35,831 nucleotides of DNA from a virus. A program made the translations under genes and the position numbers. Positions 1 to 7,692 of this stretch are shown here, in pieces. Position 1 is the stretch's first letter. Each line of letters opens with the position of its first letter. Under the pieces are notes generated by a model that was not told the origin of the DNA, made no database searches, and saw nothing but the letters and a program-made list of their open reading frames with translations. The DNA lies in the IMG/VR virus record IMGVR_UViG_3300033571_032600, positions 1 through 35,831 of that record. The stretch is one strand, 5' to 3'.

Positions 1-399
1 ATGTTCTTCAGAAATGATTGGCCGAGCAACGATTTTGGACAAGTGGTTATCAAGAACTTATTTGGAACTTGGATATTTGGCTCAATCATTGCTACTTTGA
101 ATCCAGAGCTTGGTATTACCTCTTGTGCAGATGCTACAAGTGTTTTGCATGGTCAAACATTCAAGACTGGAACAATCAAGCATCCAGAAACTCAGAAAAA
201 GGTTCGTGGCTTTATCAGAGATGCGGAAGGCAAATTTATACCTCATCCAACTGGAAAACAATATTATGATCCCCATTCTTGGGAGAGAGCTTTAGACCAA
301 GCCAGAAATTACAAATTGCAAGCTGATGTACATGAATCAACTAAAGATATTTACTGGCATTTTGAAATCAAGGATCTTTTACGAGAGTTAGTAAAATGA
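1..399 (+). CDS. Unknown protein of the neck/tail gene block, probably 5'-truncated by the window edge
   Basis: The reading frame is open from the first base of the window, so the 132 residues seen may be only the C-terminal part. The stop overlaps the next start (ATGA), indicating translational coupling with the gp14-like gene. The C-terminal half is charged and contains a Tyr/His-rich stretch near residue 85, followed by a helix ending in a basic tail. I see no enzyme motif. In T4 the gene before gp14 is the neck protein gp13. By position this could be its counterpart, but I cannot recognise gp13 in the residues. Function is therefore left open; the coding call rests on the coupled arrangement and normal composition. 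Confidence 0.6.
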   Translation: MFFRNDWPSNDFGQVVIKNLFGTWIFGSIIATLNPELGITSCADATSVLHGQTFKTGTIKHPETQKKVRGFIRDAEGKFIPHPTGKQYYDPHSWERALDQARNYKLQADVHESTKDIYWHFEIKDLLRELVK

Positions 400-929
400 T
401 CTATAGAAACGATGGCAAACCATATTCAGTTACAGGTTCAAGGCAGCAATTTGACGATGGGTTGCCGGAACACGATTTATTCAATACATGGGATGAGGAA
501 TCAATAAAAATCGGTGGATCTCCGATTTTTTATTATGAGCTTTTTATTGATACCAACAATGTAGATCCAATTTACTTGGAAAGCAGAATAAAGATGTTTA
601 ATCCACATCCTGTTCAACTATATGCTTTTTATGAGCCGGTTCCAAGTCAAAACTTGCAAACTGCATTCGGTATTGATAGCCCTGATGACATGATATTTGA
701 ATTGAATTATCGTTCAGTACTACGAGATCTAGGTCATGTACCAAAAATTGGATCTAGAATTTTTTCTCCATTTTTAAAAGAAAACTGGGTAATTATAGAA
801 AGGAAAACTGGAGAGATGAAGATGTACGGCGTAGTGCGGTTACAACTTATATGTCAGAGATTCCAAGAAGATGATGTTAGTGGAACCTCTGTCAACAAAG
901 CTCCTGATGTTGATTACAAAATTGTTTAA
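396..929 (+). CDS. Putative neck protein, T4 gp14-like
   Basis: 177 residues. The start overlaps the previous stop by ATGA, and the following gene begins 12 nt after the stop. The middle has a beta-rich stretch around a PIFYYE motif, then a segment with the pattern P-K-I-G-S-R-I-F-S-P-F, then E-N-W-V-I-I-E-R near residues 130-137. That order resembles T4 gp14, where a hydrophobic strand series is followed by a 'proline, glycine, aliphatic, phenylalanine' turn and a strand reporting an interface. gp14 with gp13 forms the head-completion (neck) complex that joins tail to filled head. Position just before a gp15-like gene, as in T4, supports this. The similarity is seen by eye only and is weak, so another neck or tail-terminator protein is possible. 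Confidence 0.45.
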   Translation: MIYRNDGKPYSVTGSRQQFDDGLPEHDLFNTWDEESIKIGGSPIFYYELFIDTNNVDPIYLESRIKMFNPHPVQLYAFYEPVPSQNLQTAFGIDSPDDMIFELNYRSVLRDLGHVPKIGSRIFSPFLKENWVIIERKTGEMKMYGVVRLQLICQRFQEDDVSGTSVNKAPDVDYKIV

Positions 930-940
930 AGGTGGAAAAC

Positions 941-1588
941 ATGAAAAGTTTTTATGAATTTTATCGACTCATACAAGAGAGAAAACTATGGGAACAGGAT
1001 ATGGGTGATCCCATGTCTGCTGGTGGCCAAGTTGGTGCTCCCCCTATGCAAGGAGGTATGCCTCCGGGTGGCATGCCATCTAATGTTCCTCCCATGCAGG
1101 GCGGTGCACAGGGTGGCATGCCTCCTGCTGAAGGACAACAGGCTCCTCCTGCCGAAGGTGAAGAAGGAATGTCTAATGTTGCTCCAAGTGAGGGAGAGCT
1201 TGATGTAAGCAATGTTGATCAAGCCTTAGAAGCCCTTGCTGGCATGGTTGATAATTTTAAGAGTATGGATGAAGAGAAAGGTGCTCAAGTTGAAGAGCTT
1301 GTTTCTCAGTTAAATTCTTTGATCAAGAGTTTGACAGGACAAGAAGAAGCACCTCCTGAAGGTGAAGAGGGCGCAGAAGAAGCTCCTCCCGAAGGTGCCA
1401 ATGGTATGAGTCCTATTCCTCCCGGCGGTGCTGGCATGGAAGGTGGACCCGGTGCTCAAGATCTCGGTGGCATGGGCGGTATGCCTTCTACACCTGACAT
1501 GGGTACATCACAAGCTGGTGCTGGTGGTATGGGTGGCATGGGCATGGCTGGCGGCGCTGCCGCTGCTGGTGGGCCTCCCCTAGCTTAG
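941..1588 (+). CDS. Pro/Gly/Met-rich low-complexity protein with capsid-targeting-like N-terminus
   Basis: 215 residues from ATG 941, preceded by AAAGGTGG at 928-935. A GTG at 932 is in frame but lacks its own ribosome site. Residues 1-13 (MKSFYEFYRLIQE) form a short amphipathic helix ending in I-Q-E. This resembles the T4 internal-protein capsid-targeting sequence (MKTYQEFIAE), cut by the gp21 protease after an L/I-x-E type site. The rest is disordered: Pro-Gly-Met repeats (about 20-65), acidic segments, one predicted helix with heptad-like spacing (about 90-130), and a Gly/Met/Ala-rich tail. A packaged internal or scaffold-like virion protein is the inference; no catalytic motif is visible. 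The stop codon overlaps the convergent dam stop by 4 nt. Confidence 0.7.
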   Translation: MKSFYEFYRLIQERKLWEQDMGDPMSAGGQVGAPPMQGGMPPGGMPSNVPPMQGGAQGGMPPAEGQQAPPAEGEEGMSNVAPSEGELDVSNVDQALEALAGMVDNFKSMDEEKGAQVEELVSQLNSLIKSLTGQEEAPPEGEEGAEEAPPEGANGMSPIPPGGAGMEGGPGAQDLGGMGGMPSTPDMGTSQAGAGGMGGMGMAGGAAAAGGPPLA

Positions 1589-2475
1589 TAATTTGTAATT
1601 ACTAGTTCTTTACCAATATTTTTACCAACTTTTTCGTTGTTATCGTCCATCCAAATATGATTTTGGATGGACTTTGCACTTGATGTGCCACCATAAATCC
1701 ATGCTTCTTCATGGAAATTAAAATTGTATTTTCCAAATATATTTCTTATTTCAGGTCTGTCATCATAACTTATGCAAATTTTATGAGGACTTTGACTGCA
1801 TAGTTTTGCGAACTTTTCATGATCTTCAGCTTTGAAGTTATGGTCATATAATTTTAGCTTTTCTGGAAGTAGTGTGTTTTTGAAATATGGTGGGTCACAA
1901 TAAATCCAACAATTTCCATCGGATTTTTCGAGTAATAATTGTTCATAAGAATGATTTGTTATTTTTACATTTTCTAGATGGGCTGCGGCTGCTTCCATTA
2001 TTGGTTTCTTGGTTATGTTCCAACCTTCAGGTTTTGAATAATACATTTGGCATTTTACTTGATACCTTACTCTTCCAATCCAAACCGTTCTGTTGATAAA
2101 AAAATATCTTAATGCCTGATCGCATTCTTCGTTTTCTGCAAAAAAGTCAAAATGTTCTTTTAACCTTTTATTGTAAATAGCTTTTCCTCCGGGTTTGGTA
2201 GAAACCTTTTCTTCACCTTTTTTTTCAGGTTCTATTTCTCTGCATTTTTTTATAAAGTCTTCTGGTCTGTCTCTTAGCGCCGTATATACATGTATAAGAT
2301 TTTTATCTAAATCATTGATCCATCTTTTTTCAATTTTTGGCAAGGCAAAAAAAATTCCACCACCACCAACAAAAGGTTCTCTATATTCTGATATATTATC
2401 TGGTTTAAATTTAAGTATTTTTTGTTGTACTGAAGATACGCTTTTGCCACCGGGATATCTAAAAATGCTTTTCAT
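1585..2475 (-). CDS. dam: DNA adenine-N6 methyltransferase (Dam, D12 class)
   Basis: 296 residues from ATG 2475. An upstream in-frame start at 2493 is less likely because the family begins right before the F-R-Y-P-G-G-K-S motif. That motif (residues 5-12) is motif X. Next come E-P-F-V-G-G-G-G (motif I, S-adenosylmethionine binding), N-D-L-D (motif II) and the catalytic D-P-P-Y (motif IV). The order X-I-IV is that of the alpha class to which T4 Dam and E. coli Dam belong, which methylate GATC. GATC is common in the window, consistent with a phage that protects this site rather than avoiding it. The gene sits alone on the minus strand between gp14-like and gp15-like genes, interlocked by a 4-nt stop overlap with its neighbour. 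The exact target site is inferred from family only. Confidence 0.92.
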   Translation of the reverse strand: MKSIFRYPGGKSVSSVQQKILKFKPDNISEYREPFVGGGGIFFALPKIEKRWINDLDKNLIHVYTALRDRPEDFIKKCREIEPEKKGEEKVSTKPGGKAIYNKRLKEHFDFFAENEECDQALRYFFINRTVWIGRVRYQVKCQMYYSKPEGWNITKKPIMEAAAAHLENVKITNHSYEQLLLEKSDGNCWIYCDPPYFKNTLLPEKLKLYDHNFKAEDHEKFAKLCSQSPHKICISYDDRPEIRNIFGKYNFNFHEEAWIYGGTSSAKSIQNHIWMDDNNEKVGKNIGKELVITNY

Positions 2476-2477
2476 AT

Positions 2478-2485
2478 AATAAATA
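2478..2485 (+). promoter_or_regulatory. Candidate T4-type late promoter box AATAAATA
   Basis: AATAAATA lies 19 nt before the gp15-like start and differs from the T4 gp55-dependent consensus TATAAATA at one base. An initiation point about 6 nt further would give a short leader carrying AGGA at 2496-2499. The gap here is only 29 bp between divergent starts, so an AT-rich chance match is possible. Confidence 0.4.
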
Positions 2486-2504
2486 ATTAACAAGCAGGAA
2501 ATTT

Positions 2505-3497
2505 ATGAAACCAATTGGTCCAAATACAAACAGTTACGATAAGTCTTTGAATGATATAAAAGAAAAATCGTTTCAATGGCGTTCTGAGAATATTGATCCA
2601 GCGCCGGGTTTTACGAAGCAACCTCCGGACAATCAGAATAATATTGGTCTGAATGTTCCAGATGACTGGCATACTGATATTTTTACGCAAAAGATAGGTC
2701 TTGGATCTGCTAACAATTGCGATCCGATGCAGACTGGTGCTATTGTAAATGATTTGCAGACTCCTAATAGAAATACAATTTACAGGTATGCGAAATCTGT
2801 TCGTGCTTGTGACGAAGCTGTAATGGATTTGTTTAGGAATCTTGTAATCATTGATGAGGATGGAAAAGCTCATCCTGTGCCAATCATATGGGCAACACAG
2901 GAGAGAGCAGTTGCAGCAGTAGTTCAGGAAAATGTACGCAAAGACGATACATTAGTTGTTGATAGAATTAAATTGCCCATGCTTGCTATAAGTAGTACAA
3001 ACTTTACTGTTGATCTTGCGAGATATACATACCACCAAGCTCTTAATTATCTAAATGATGCGAATGGCAAACCAACTTTTACAGCCTCAGAGAAATATGA
3101 TAGAGATACTGTTTTTGGTGTTGCAAGAGGTATACCTTTAAATATTGATTATACACTTTATGCATGGACAATGCAACTAGAAGATATGAATCAAATGTTA
3201 GAACAAATTGTAACTAAATTTAGCCCTGTTGCATACATAAAAGTACGAGGGGTTTTGTGGGAAGTTGCTGTCAAATTATCGTCTATAGGCAACAATCTTC
3301 AAACTGAACCGGGTGATGCTGCTTTAAGAGTTATTAAGTTCCAATTTGGTTTGACTGCTGAAACATATGTTGCACAGCCTATCAAGCGGGAAAAAGCGGT
3401 TCTTAAAACGAGAATTGACATTGTTAATTCTCTTGATGAGCAGCAAATAAGTGAGGTTTTACATCGACTAGAGGAAGCAGTTGAGGAATTGCAATGA
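2505..3497 (+). CDS. 15: Tail sheath stabilizer/completion protein, T4 gp15-like
   Basis: 330 residues; ATG preceded by AGCAGGA. The central part has P-V-P-I-I-W-A-T-Q-E-R (about 122-132), then I-K-L-P-M-L-A-I-S (about 153-161), then L-N-I-D-Y-T-L-Y-A-W-T (about 213-223) and an M-N-Q-M-L-E-Q-I helix. The same order is in T4 gp15 (VPITYASKEH, LPRINLHL, PIKMIYELSIFTRY, QIVEQILPYF). gp15 caps the tail by binding sheath and tube ends and connects to the neck. The first 90 residues are extra relative to T4 and look disordered with many Asn/Pro. The stop overlaps the next start (ATGA). The T4 neighbours gp16 and gp17 (terminase) do not follow here. Confidence 0.65.
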   Translation: MKPIGPNTNSYDKSLNDIKEKSFQWRSENIDPAPGFTKQPPDNQNNIGLNVPDDWHTDIFTQKIGLGSANNCDPMQTGAIVNDLQTPNRNTIYRYAKSVRACDEAVMDLFRNLVIIDEDGKAHPVPIIWATQERAVAAVVQENVRKDDTLVVDRIKLPMLAISSTNFTVDLARYTYHQALNYLNDANGKPTFTASEKYDRDTVFGVARGIPLNIDYTLYAWTMQLEDMNQMLEQIVTKFSPVAYIKVRGVLWEVAVKLSSIGNNLQTEPGDAALRVIKFQFGLTAETYVAQPIKREKAVLKTRIDIVNSLDEQQISEVLHRLEEAVEELQ

Positions 3498-3730
3498 TTG
3501 AAATCAAAAACCTAAAAAAACACCCGGTACAGCTGGTAATTAAATCTAGACTTGCACCAGATAGCTTTACAGTTTTGAACATTCCGGGCATCGGTAAAGG
3601 AAAAAATATTTTTAATTTGGAAGAAGAGAGATCAACTGAATATATAGATAGAGCAGTAAAAGCTGGTCTTATATCAACCAGACAACTAGTGAACAGATTA
3701 GGTACAGGAGACAAACATGGCAATACTTAA
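3494..3730 (+). CDS. Small protein between gp15-like and sheath genes
   Basis: 78 residues. Start overlaps the gp15-like stop by 4 nt, and the end overlaps the sheath start by 14 nt, so it is translationally coupled on both sides. The N-terminal half reads like one small beta domain (N-L-K-K-H-P-V-Q-L-V-I ... D-S-F-T-V-L-N-I-P-G-I-G-K-G); the C-terminal half has a short helix (Y-I-D-R-A-V-K-A-G-L-I). Small proteins of this layout sit before sheath genes in many myoviruses, but I know no assigned role. Sheath context suggests a tail-assembly part. Confidence 0.7.
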   Translation: MIEIKNLKKHPVQLVIKSRLAPDSFTVLNIPGIGKGKNIFNLEEERSTEYIDRAVKAGLISTRQLVNRLGTGDKHGNT

Positions 3731-6068
3731 GGGATTTCCTCCCTCCAATACGATCAGTCCTTCAGTCAGAATCACTGAAAAAGACTTGAGCTTTGTTGCG
3801 GCAGAGCCGAGCTTGAACCGCATTGGTTTAGTTGGTTTTGCGTCCAAAGGACCGGTAAACACACCCACAACAATTTCAACTTTGACTCAATTTGCCACAG
3901 TGTTTGGCAATCCTCATCCCGATGTCACAGACTCTTACATGATTTATGCTGCACAACTTGCTTTGCTAGTAAGCAACGAAGTAGTGGTAGTTCGTGTTGC
4001 GGACCAAGAAATTGGTAGCCCAACCTATGCTGAAACAGCTTCTGTTGACATTCTGAAGGCTGGAGAAGTAATCGATGTTTTAGGTGATGGTGTAGTTTCT
4101 ACTCCTTGGACACTGACCGATGACTTGTTCTTCAGATGGAAGCTAAATGGCGTACTTGCATCAAAGACATTGGTTCTCTTGGGTGGAACTACATTTGCCA
4201 CAGCTACTGAAGTTGCAGAAGAACTAAACGCACAGCTTAATCCATCAATCGATGGAATTGAGTTCTATGAATACGGTGGCAGCGTTGGTATTCGTACTGT
4301 ATGGGCATATGGCCCATCTGCTTCCTTGGAGTATGTAAGCGTCAAGGATATGTTGGTTGGCCCCGGAAGCCCAGTCTTCCTTGGCGAGGCTATGGAAGCT
4401 GGACAATTGATTGGAACCAACTCAAACTATCCTAGCACTTCATCTCCCGGTGATTTTGATTTTAGTGCTTTAACATCTTTGACACTACAAGTTGTCGTCA
4501 ATGGAACCAATGTTCTAGCTATCGACAATGTTGTTCAAGTAGTTGACCTAGCATCCTTGCTCGTAGGTGGACCTTACACATCAACACAAATTGTTACAGC
4601 TATCAACAACTACATTACAGCAAGTCTGCCCGGTGGTTTTGAAGCCTTCGACTACTATGGATTCGTAGGATTAAGAACCCTAACATTTGGTCGTGATGCT
4701 AAGATTAGTGTAAAAGCAGAAAGCACCGCTGATACACCTCTTGGACTAGACAACCTTGTTCATACAGGCGTTACTCCATCAGCAGCATCTGACGAAGTTG
4801 GCGCAGCAACAGCTGGTCTACTTACTGGTCCAACAGCAGTAGATACAACTCCAACATTCACAATCACTGCCGACAGCCCCGGTATTGAGGGTAATTATAC
4901 TAGTATTCTTTTGACTAACGACACAGAAGGAAATACATTCAACATTCAGGTTTTCAGTGATGGTAATCCTGTAGAATCTTGGGGAAATCTAACTAAGGAT
5001 CAAGCTTCACAGTATTATGTTGGAACATACCTTGATCTAGTAAGTGATTATATCAAGTGTGTTGACAACACCTCTGTTACCAACCCACCAAAAAACAGCC
5101 CAGCAACTGGTGATGCTTTAAGTGGTGGCACCGATGGCTTGCCAACTGATCCAGATGATCAAGACGCTTTGTTGATTGGCAATGTAAATGCCTTCACTGG
5201 CCTTTATGCTCTCTCTGAGCCAGAGCAAATTGATATTGATCTAGTAGCAGTGCCCGGACACTCTTCAACATCAGTTGTTTTGGCTATGTTGAACCTCTGC
5301 CAAAACTATCGCCAAGACAGCCTAGCGATTGTTGATCCTCCATTTGGATTGACACCACAGGAAATTGTGGATTGGCAAAATGGTGTTCATCCACTCAATA
5401 CAACCAGATTCGATTCTGACTTCGGTGCTTTGTACTGGCCTTGGGTTAAAGTTCGTGACACATACAACAATCTAGATGTATGGGTTCCACCTAGCGGTGC
5501 AGTTCTCGCAACAATCTGCCGAAGTGACAACTTGTCATTCCCATGGTTTGCTCCTGCTGGCGTGACTAGAGGTGTTGTCCCCGGTATCACAGATGTTTAT
5601 ACACAGCCTACACTAACCGAAAGAGATTTGATGTATGGCAACCGCAATGCTATCAACCCGATTATTGTCTATCCTGACATTGATGGGTTCCTAGTTTGGG
5701 GTCAAAAGACTCTACAACGCAGGCCAACTGCTTTGGATAGAGTGAATGTTAGAAGGTTGATGTTTTATCTTGAGAAGAACATCAGATCTCAATCTAGAGC
5801 TTTGTTGTTCGAGCCACACACTGCGTCCTTAAGGTCTCGATTTGTTGACTTGGCCAATGGTATTTTACAAAATGTCAAGACAAATCAGGGAGTTTATGAT
5901 TATGTGATCAAATGTGACGAGGAAATTAATACACCTGATGTCATCGACAGAAACGAAATGAGAGCTAGAATTGGTGTACAACCTGTTAAGGCAGCAGAAT
6001 TCATATTCATCGAGTTCTCTCTGCACAGGACTGGCACCTTCAATGAAAATACAGAGGTAGTAGTCTAA
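3717..6068 (+). CDS. 18: Contractile tail sheath protein, gp18 family
   Basis: 783 residues, longer than T4 gp18 (659). Strong AGGAG at 3706-3710. The N-terminus (P-S-V-R-I-T-E-K-D-L-S, then R-I-G-L-V-G-F-A-S-K-G-P) is the standard sheath opening. The C-terminal half has the conserved V-A-V-P-G-H-S-S region, Y-P-W-V-style W-P-W-V-K-V-R-D, P-P-S-G-A-V-L-A and the R-R-L-M-F-Y-L-E-K-N-I terminal domain. Between about residues 115 and 355 lies an insertion with two similar beta-rich modules (see findings). Codons are visibly richer in C/G-ending forms than in neighbouring small genes, as expected for a highly expressed structural gene. The product stacks in hexameric rings around the tube and contracts on infection. 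Confidence 0.96.
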   Translation: MAILKGFPPSNTISPSVRITEKDLSFVAAEPSLNRIGLVGFASKGPVNTPTTISTLTQFATVFGNPHPDVTDSYMIYAAQLALLVSNEVVVVRVADQEIGSPTYAETASVDILKAGEVIDVLGDGVVSTPWTLTDDLFFRWKLNGVLASKTLVLLGGTTFATATEVAEELNAQLNPSIDGIEFYEYGGSVGIRTVWAYGPSASLEYVSVKDMLVGPGSPVFLGEAMEAGQLIGTNSNYPSTSSPGDFDFSALTSLTLQVVVNGTNVLAIDNVVQVVDLASLLVGGPYTSTQIVTAINNYITASLPGGFEAFDYYGFVGLRTLTFGRDAKISVKAESTADTPLGLDNLVHTGVTPSAASDEVGAATAGLLTGPTAVDTTPTFTITADSPGIEGNYTSILLTNDTEGNTFNIQVFSDGNPVESWGNLTKDQASQYYVGTYLDLVSDYIKCVDNTSVTNPPKNSPATGDALSGGTDGLPTDPDDQDALLIGNVNAFTGLYALSEPEQIDIDLVAVPGHSSTSVVLAMLNLCQNYRQDSLAIVDPPFGLTPQEIVDWQNGVHPLNTTRFDSDFGALYWPWVKVRDTYNNLDVWVPPSGAVLATICRSDNLSFPWFAPAGVTRGVVPGITDVYTQPTLTERDLMYGNRNAINPIIVYPDIDGFLVWGQKTLQRRPTALDRVNVRRLMFYLEKNIRSQSRALLFEPHTASLRSRFVDLANGILQNVKTNQGVYDYVIKCDEEINTPDVIDRNEMRARIGVQPVKAAEFIFIEFSLHRTGTFNENTEVVV

Positions 6069-6090
6069 TACAGAAAAGGAGACTAGCAAT

Positions 6091-6741
6091 ATGGGCTATA
6101 ATATGGGTATCGGCAAGTTAGCCGAAAGAAATGTTACCTTCAAGAGAAAGTTTAGATGGGTCTTCAGGGTTGAAGGGATCAATGGCAATCCATCTGCCGT
6201 AATTCCAGAACATTATGTCAAAACAACCAAGAGACCAAGCATTGATATGGGTGAATTGAAGGTTTTTCACCTTCATGGTGAAATGCCTATGCCCGGAAAG
6301 CTTGTTTTCAATGATTTCGATGTAACATACTTCGACATTATTGATAACGAGGACTCCATGTTGCAGTTGTACAACTGGATTGGTGGAGTTTATGACTTCC
6401 TGTCTCCAACTGGCACATCTGCCAATCCAAGAGCCGGATCGTTTGCTACAGGTCCGGGTGGCTATTCTGCTACTGCTAAACTCGGCATGCTTGATGGTTG
6501 CGGTAATGGTCTAGAGCAATGGACTATGTACATGTGCTGGCCATCTAAGGCCGATTTTGGCGACCTTGATTACAACTCCTCCGACGAGTGTAATATCAGT
6601 GTTACATGTAAATATCAATTTGCAAAAAGAGTGAACCTTGCAGGCAATCAGCCAAACTTCACCTGTGCAAGCAATCCAAGGGCTACAGCTGGATCTGGCT
6701 TTGCCTTCCCATTCGTTGGCGCTCCCGGTGGTCCTACATAA
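6091..6741 (+). CDS. 19: Tail tube protein, gp19 family
   Basis: 216 residues, preceded by AAAAGGAGA at 6075-6083. It directly follows the sheath gene, as in T4. Family features: K-R-K-F-R-W-V-F-R-V near residues 17-26, K-R-P-S-I near 49, L-H-G-E-M-P-M-P-G-K near 61-70, then L-D-G-C-G-N-G-L-E-Q-W and the conserved final beta strand region I-S-V-T-C-K-Y-Q-F-A. The T4 protein is 163 residues; the extra length is a Gly/Ser/Pro-rich loop (about 108-130) and a Gly-rich tail. It forms the inner tube of the tail. A strong terminator follows 26 nt after the stop, ending the tail transcription unit. Confidence 0.93.
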   Translation: MGYNMGIGKLAERNVTFKRKFRWVFRVEGINGNPSAVIPEHYVKTTKRPSIDMGELKVFHLHGEMPMPGKLVFNDFDVTYFDIIDNEDSMLQLYNWIGGVYDFLSPTGTSANPRAGSFATGPGGYSATAKLGMLDGCGNGLEQWTMYMCWPSKADFGDLDYNSSDECNISVTCKYQFAKRVNLAGNQPNFTCASNPRATAGSGFAFPFVGAPGGPT

Positions 6742-6766
6742 GACTGATAATGTTAAAAAATACATT

Positions 6767-6800
6767 AAAGGTGCTAGAATAAAACTAGCACCTTTTTTTT
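6767..6800 (+). terminator. Rho-independent terminator after tail tube gene
   Basis: A perfect 11-bp stem AAAGGTGCTAG (6767-6777) / CTAGCACCTTT (6785-6795) with a 7-nt loop, followed by a run of T to 6800. The left arm preceded by A's could also work on the opposite strand. Confidence 0.93.
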
Positions 6801-6807
6801 ATAAATT
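6800..6807 (+). promoter_or_regulatory. Candidate late promoter box TATAAATT for second tube gene
   Basis: TATAAATT begins at the last T of the terminator and differs from TATAAATA only in the last base. Initiation near 6813 would give a leader of about 17 nt that contains GAGG (6822-6825) before ATG 6831. The terminator-promoter pair would uncouple the second tube gene from the first. Confidence 0.5.
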
Positions 6808-6830
6808 ATAATAGATATATTGAGGTTTAT

Positions 6831-7391
6831 ATGGCACAAAACATGGGAATATCTTGGGCGTTCAACAAAGTTTTCAAAAGAAAATTTCGTTGGTTGTTTT
6901 TTATTCCCGGTGTTGTAGATGATGGAATTAAGGCACTGCCTCCACTTTCTGGATCTCGTCCATCTATAAAATTCGAACAAGTAAGTATTCAGCATCTAAC
7001 TGAAACTATATATTTTCCGGGTAGGCCAAGCTATGATCCTATTACATTAAGCTTATATGATGTGCAGACATATAGTCCTGTTTGGGATTGGATTTTATTG
7101 TTGTATGATCCTTACAACGGCACTTATAAGCGATCAACCACACAAGGTGGCTTAGATTACAGCACCTACAAAACTAATTGCTATTTGTCTTTATACGATG
7201 GTTGCGGAGAGGAAATAGAGAGATGGTATTTTGAAGCTGCTTGGTGTGAGAGTGCAAATTTTGGCCCTTTAAACATGAATGAAACAGATTCATGTATGGT
7301 TGATATTACTCTGCGTTTTGATCGTGCATATCGAATGCAGTCACAATCAAGTTTTGACACAGCTACAGTTGGTGGTCCGGGTTCAATCTAA
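6831..7391 (+). CDS. Second tail tube-like protein (gp19 paralogue)
   Basis: 186 residues; GAGG at 6822-6825. It shares the tube layout with the gene at 6091: G-I-S-W-A-F-N-K-V-F-K-R-K-F-R-W at residues 6-21, S-R-P-S-I near 44-48, Y-F-P-G-R-P near 62, L-Y-D-G-C-G-E-E-I-E-R-W near 123-134, and a final M-V-D-I-T-L-R-F strand. It lacks the Gly-rich loop and tail of the first tube. It has its own promoter-like box and follows a terminator, so it is expressed separately. Such paralogues can serve as tube initiator, terminator or tail-fibre adaptor; the sequence does not tell which. Its end overlaps the convergent gene at 7383 by 9 nt. Confidence 0.88.
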   Translation: MAQNMGISWAFNKVFKRKFRWLFFIPGVVDDGIKALPPLSGSRPSIKFEQVSIQHLTETIYFPGRPSYDPITLSLYDVQTYSPVWDWILLLYDPYNGTYKRSTTQGGLDYSTYKTNCYLSLYDGCGEEIERWYFEAAWCESANFGPLNMNETDSCMVDITLRFDRAYRMQSQSSFDTATVGGPGSI

Positions 7392-7619
7392 GAATTGGTC
7401 AGCCTTGATAGTATCCCTACATTTTTGTAAAAAGTCTTCCAGTTCTTTTGGCTTCATGCCGAGTATTCTGCAAGCACCGCTTTTATTCAATCTTCCCTTT
7501 TTAGTATAAACTTTATTTTCATTCATCAACAGAGCTTCTATCTTTTCTTTGAAACCATTATTTTCGAGGATTTGCAGTATCTCTTGTTTTTCTAAAACTT
7601 CTAAAAAATTCTTGGCCAT
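7383..7619 (-). CDS. Small helical protein with helix-turn-helix-like C-terminus
   Basis: 78 residues, almost wholly helical. The C-terminal half reads L-N-K-S-G-A-C-R-I-L-G-M-K-P-K-E-L-E-D-F-L (about 43-63), with the spacing of a helix-turn-helix ('A-C-R-I-L-G-M' then 'K-E-L-E'). It follows the gp55-like sigma gene on the same strand, so a late-transcription accessory role is conceivable, but it does not look like T4 gp33. No good ribosome site precedes ATG 7619; a tiny open frame just upstream may deliver ribosomes (see 7624-7635). Confidence 0.65.
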   Translation of the reverse strand: MAKNFLEVLEKQEILQILENNGFKEKIEALLMNENKVYTKKGRLNKSGACRILGMKPKELEDFLQKCRDTIKADQFLD

Positions 7620-7623
7620 ATAT

Positions 7624-7635
7624 TTACGACAGCAT
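7624..7635 (-). other. Three-codon leader frame (M-L-S-stop) upstream of the 7619 gene
   Basis: On the minus strand AAAGGAAAGACT (7652-7641) is followed by ATG-CTG-TCG-TAA, then ATAT, then the ATG of the 78-residue gene. The Shine-Dalgarno is well placed for the tiny frame and too far (about 25 nt) for the main start. Termination-reinitiation is the likely use; it could also be chance. Confidence 0.35.
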
Positions 7636-7692
7636 TATGCAGTCTTTCCTTTCTAATTTATATTTAAATTATAATTAAATAATAATAGAAGT

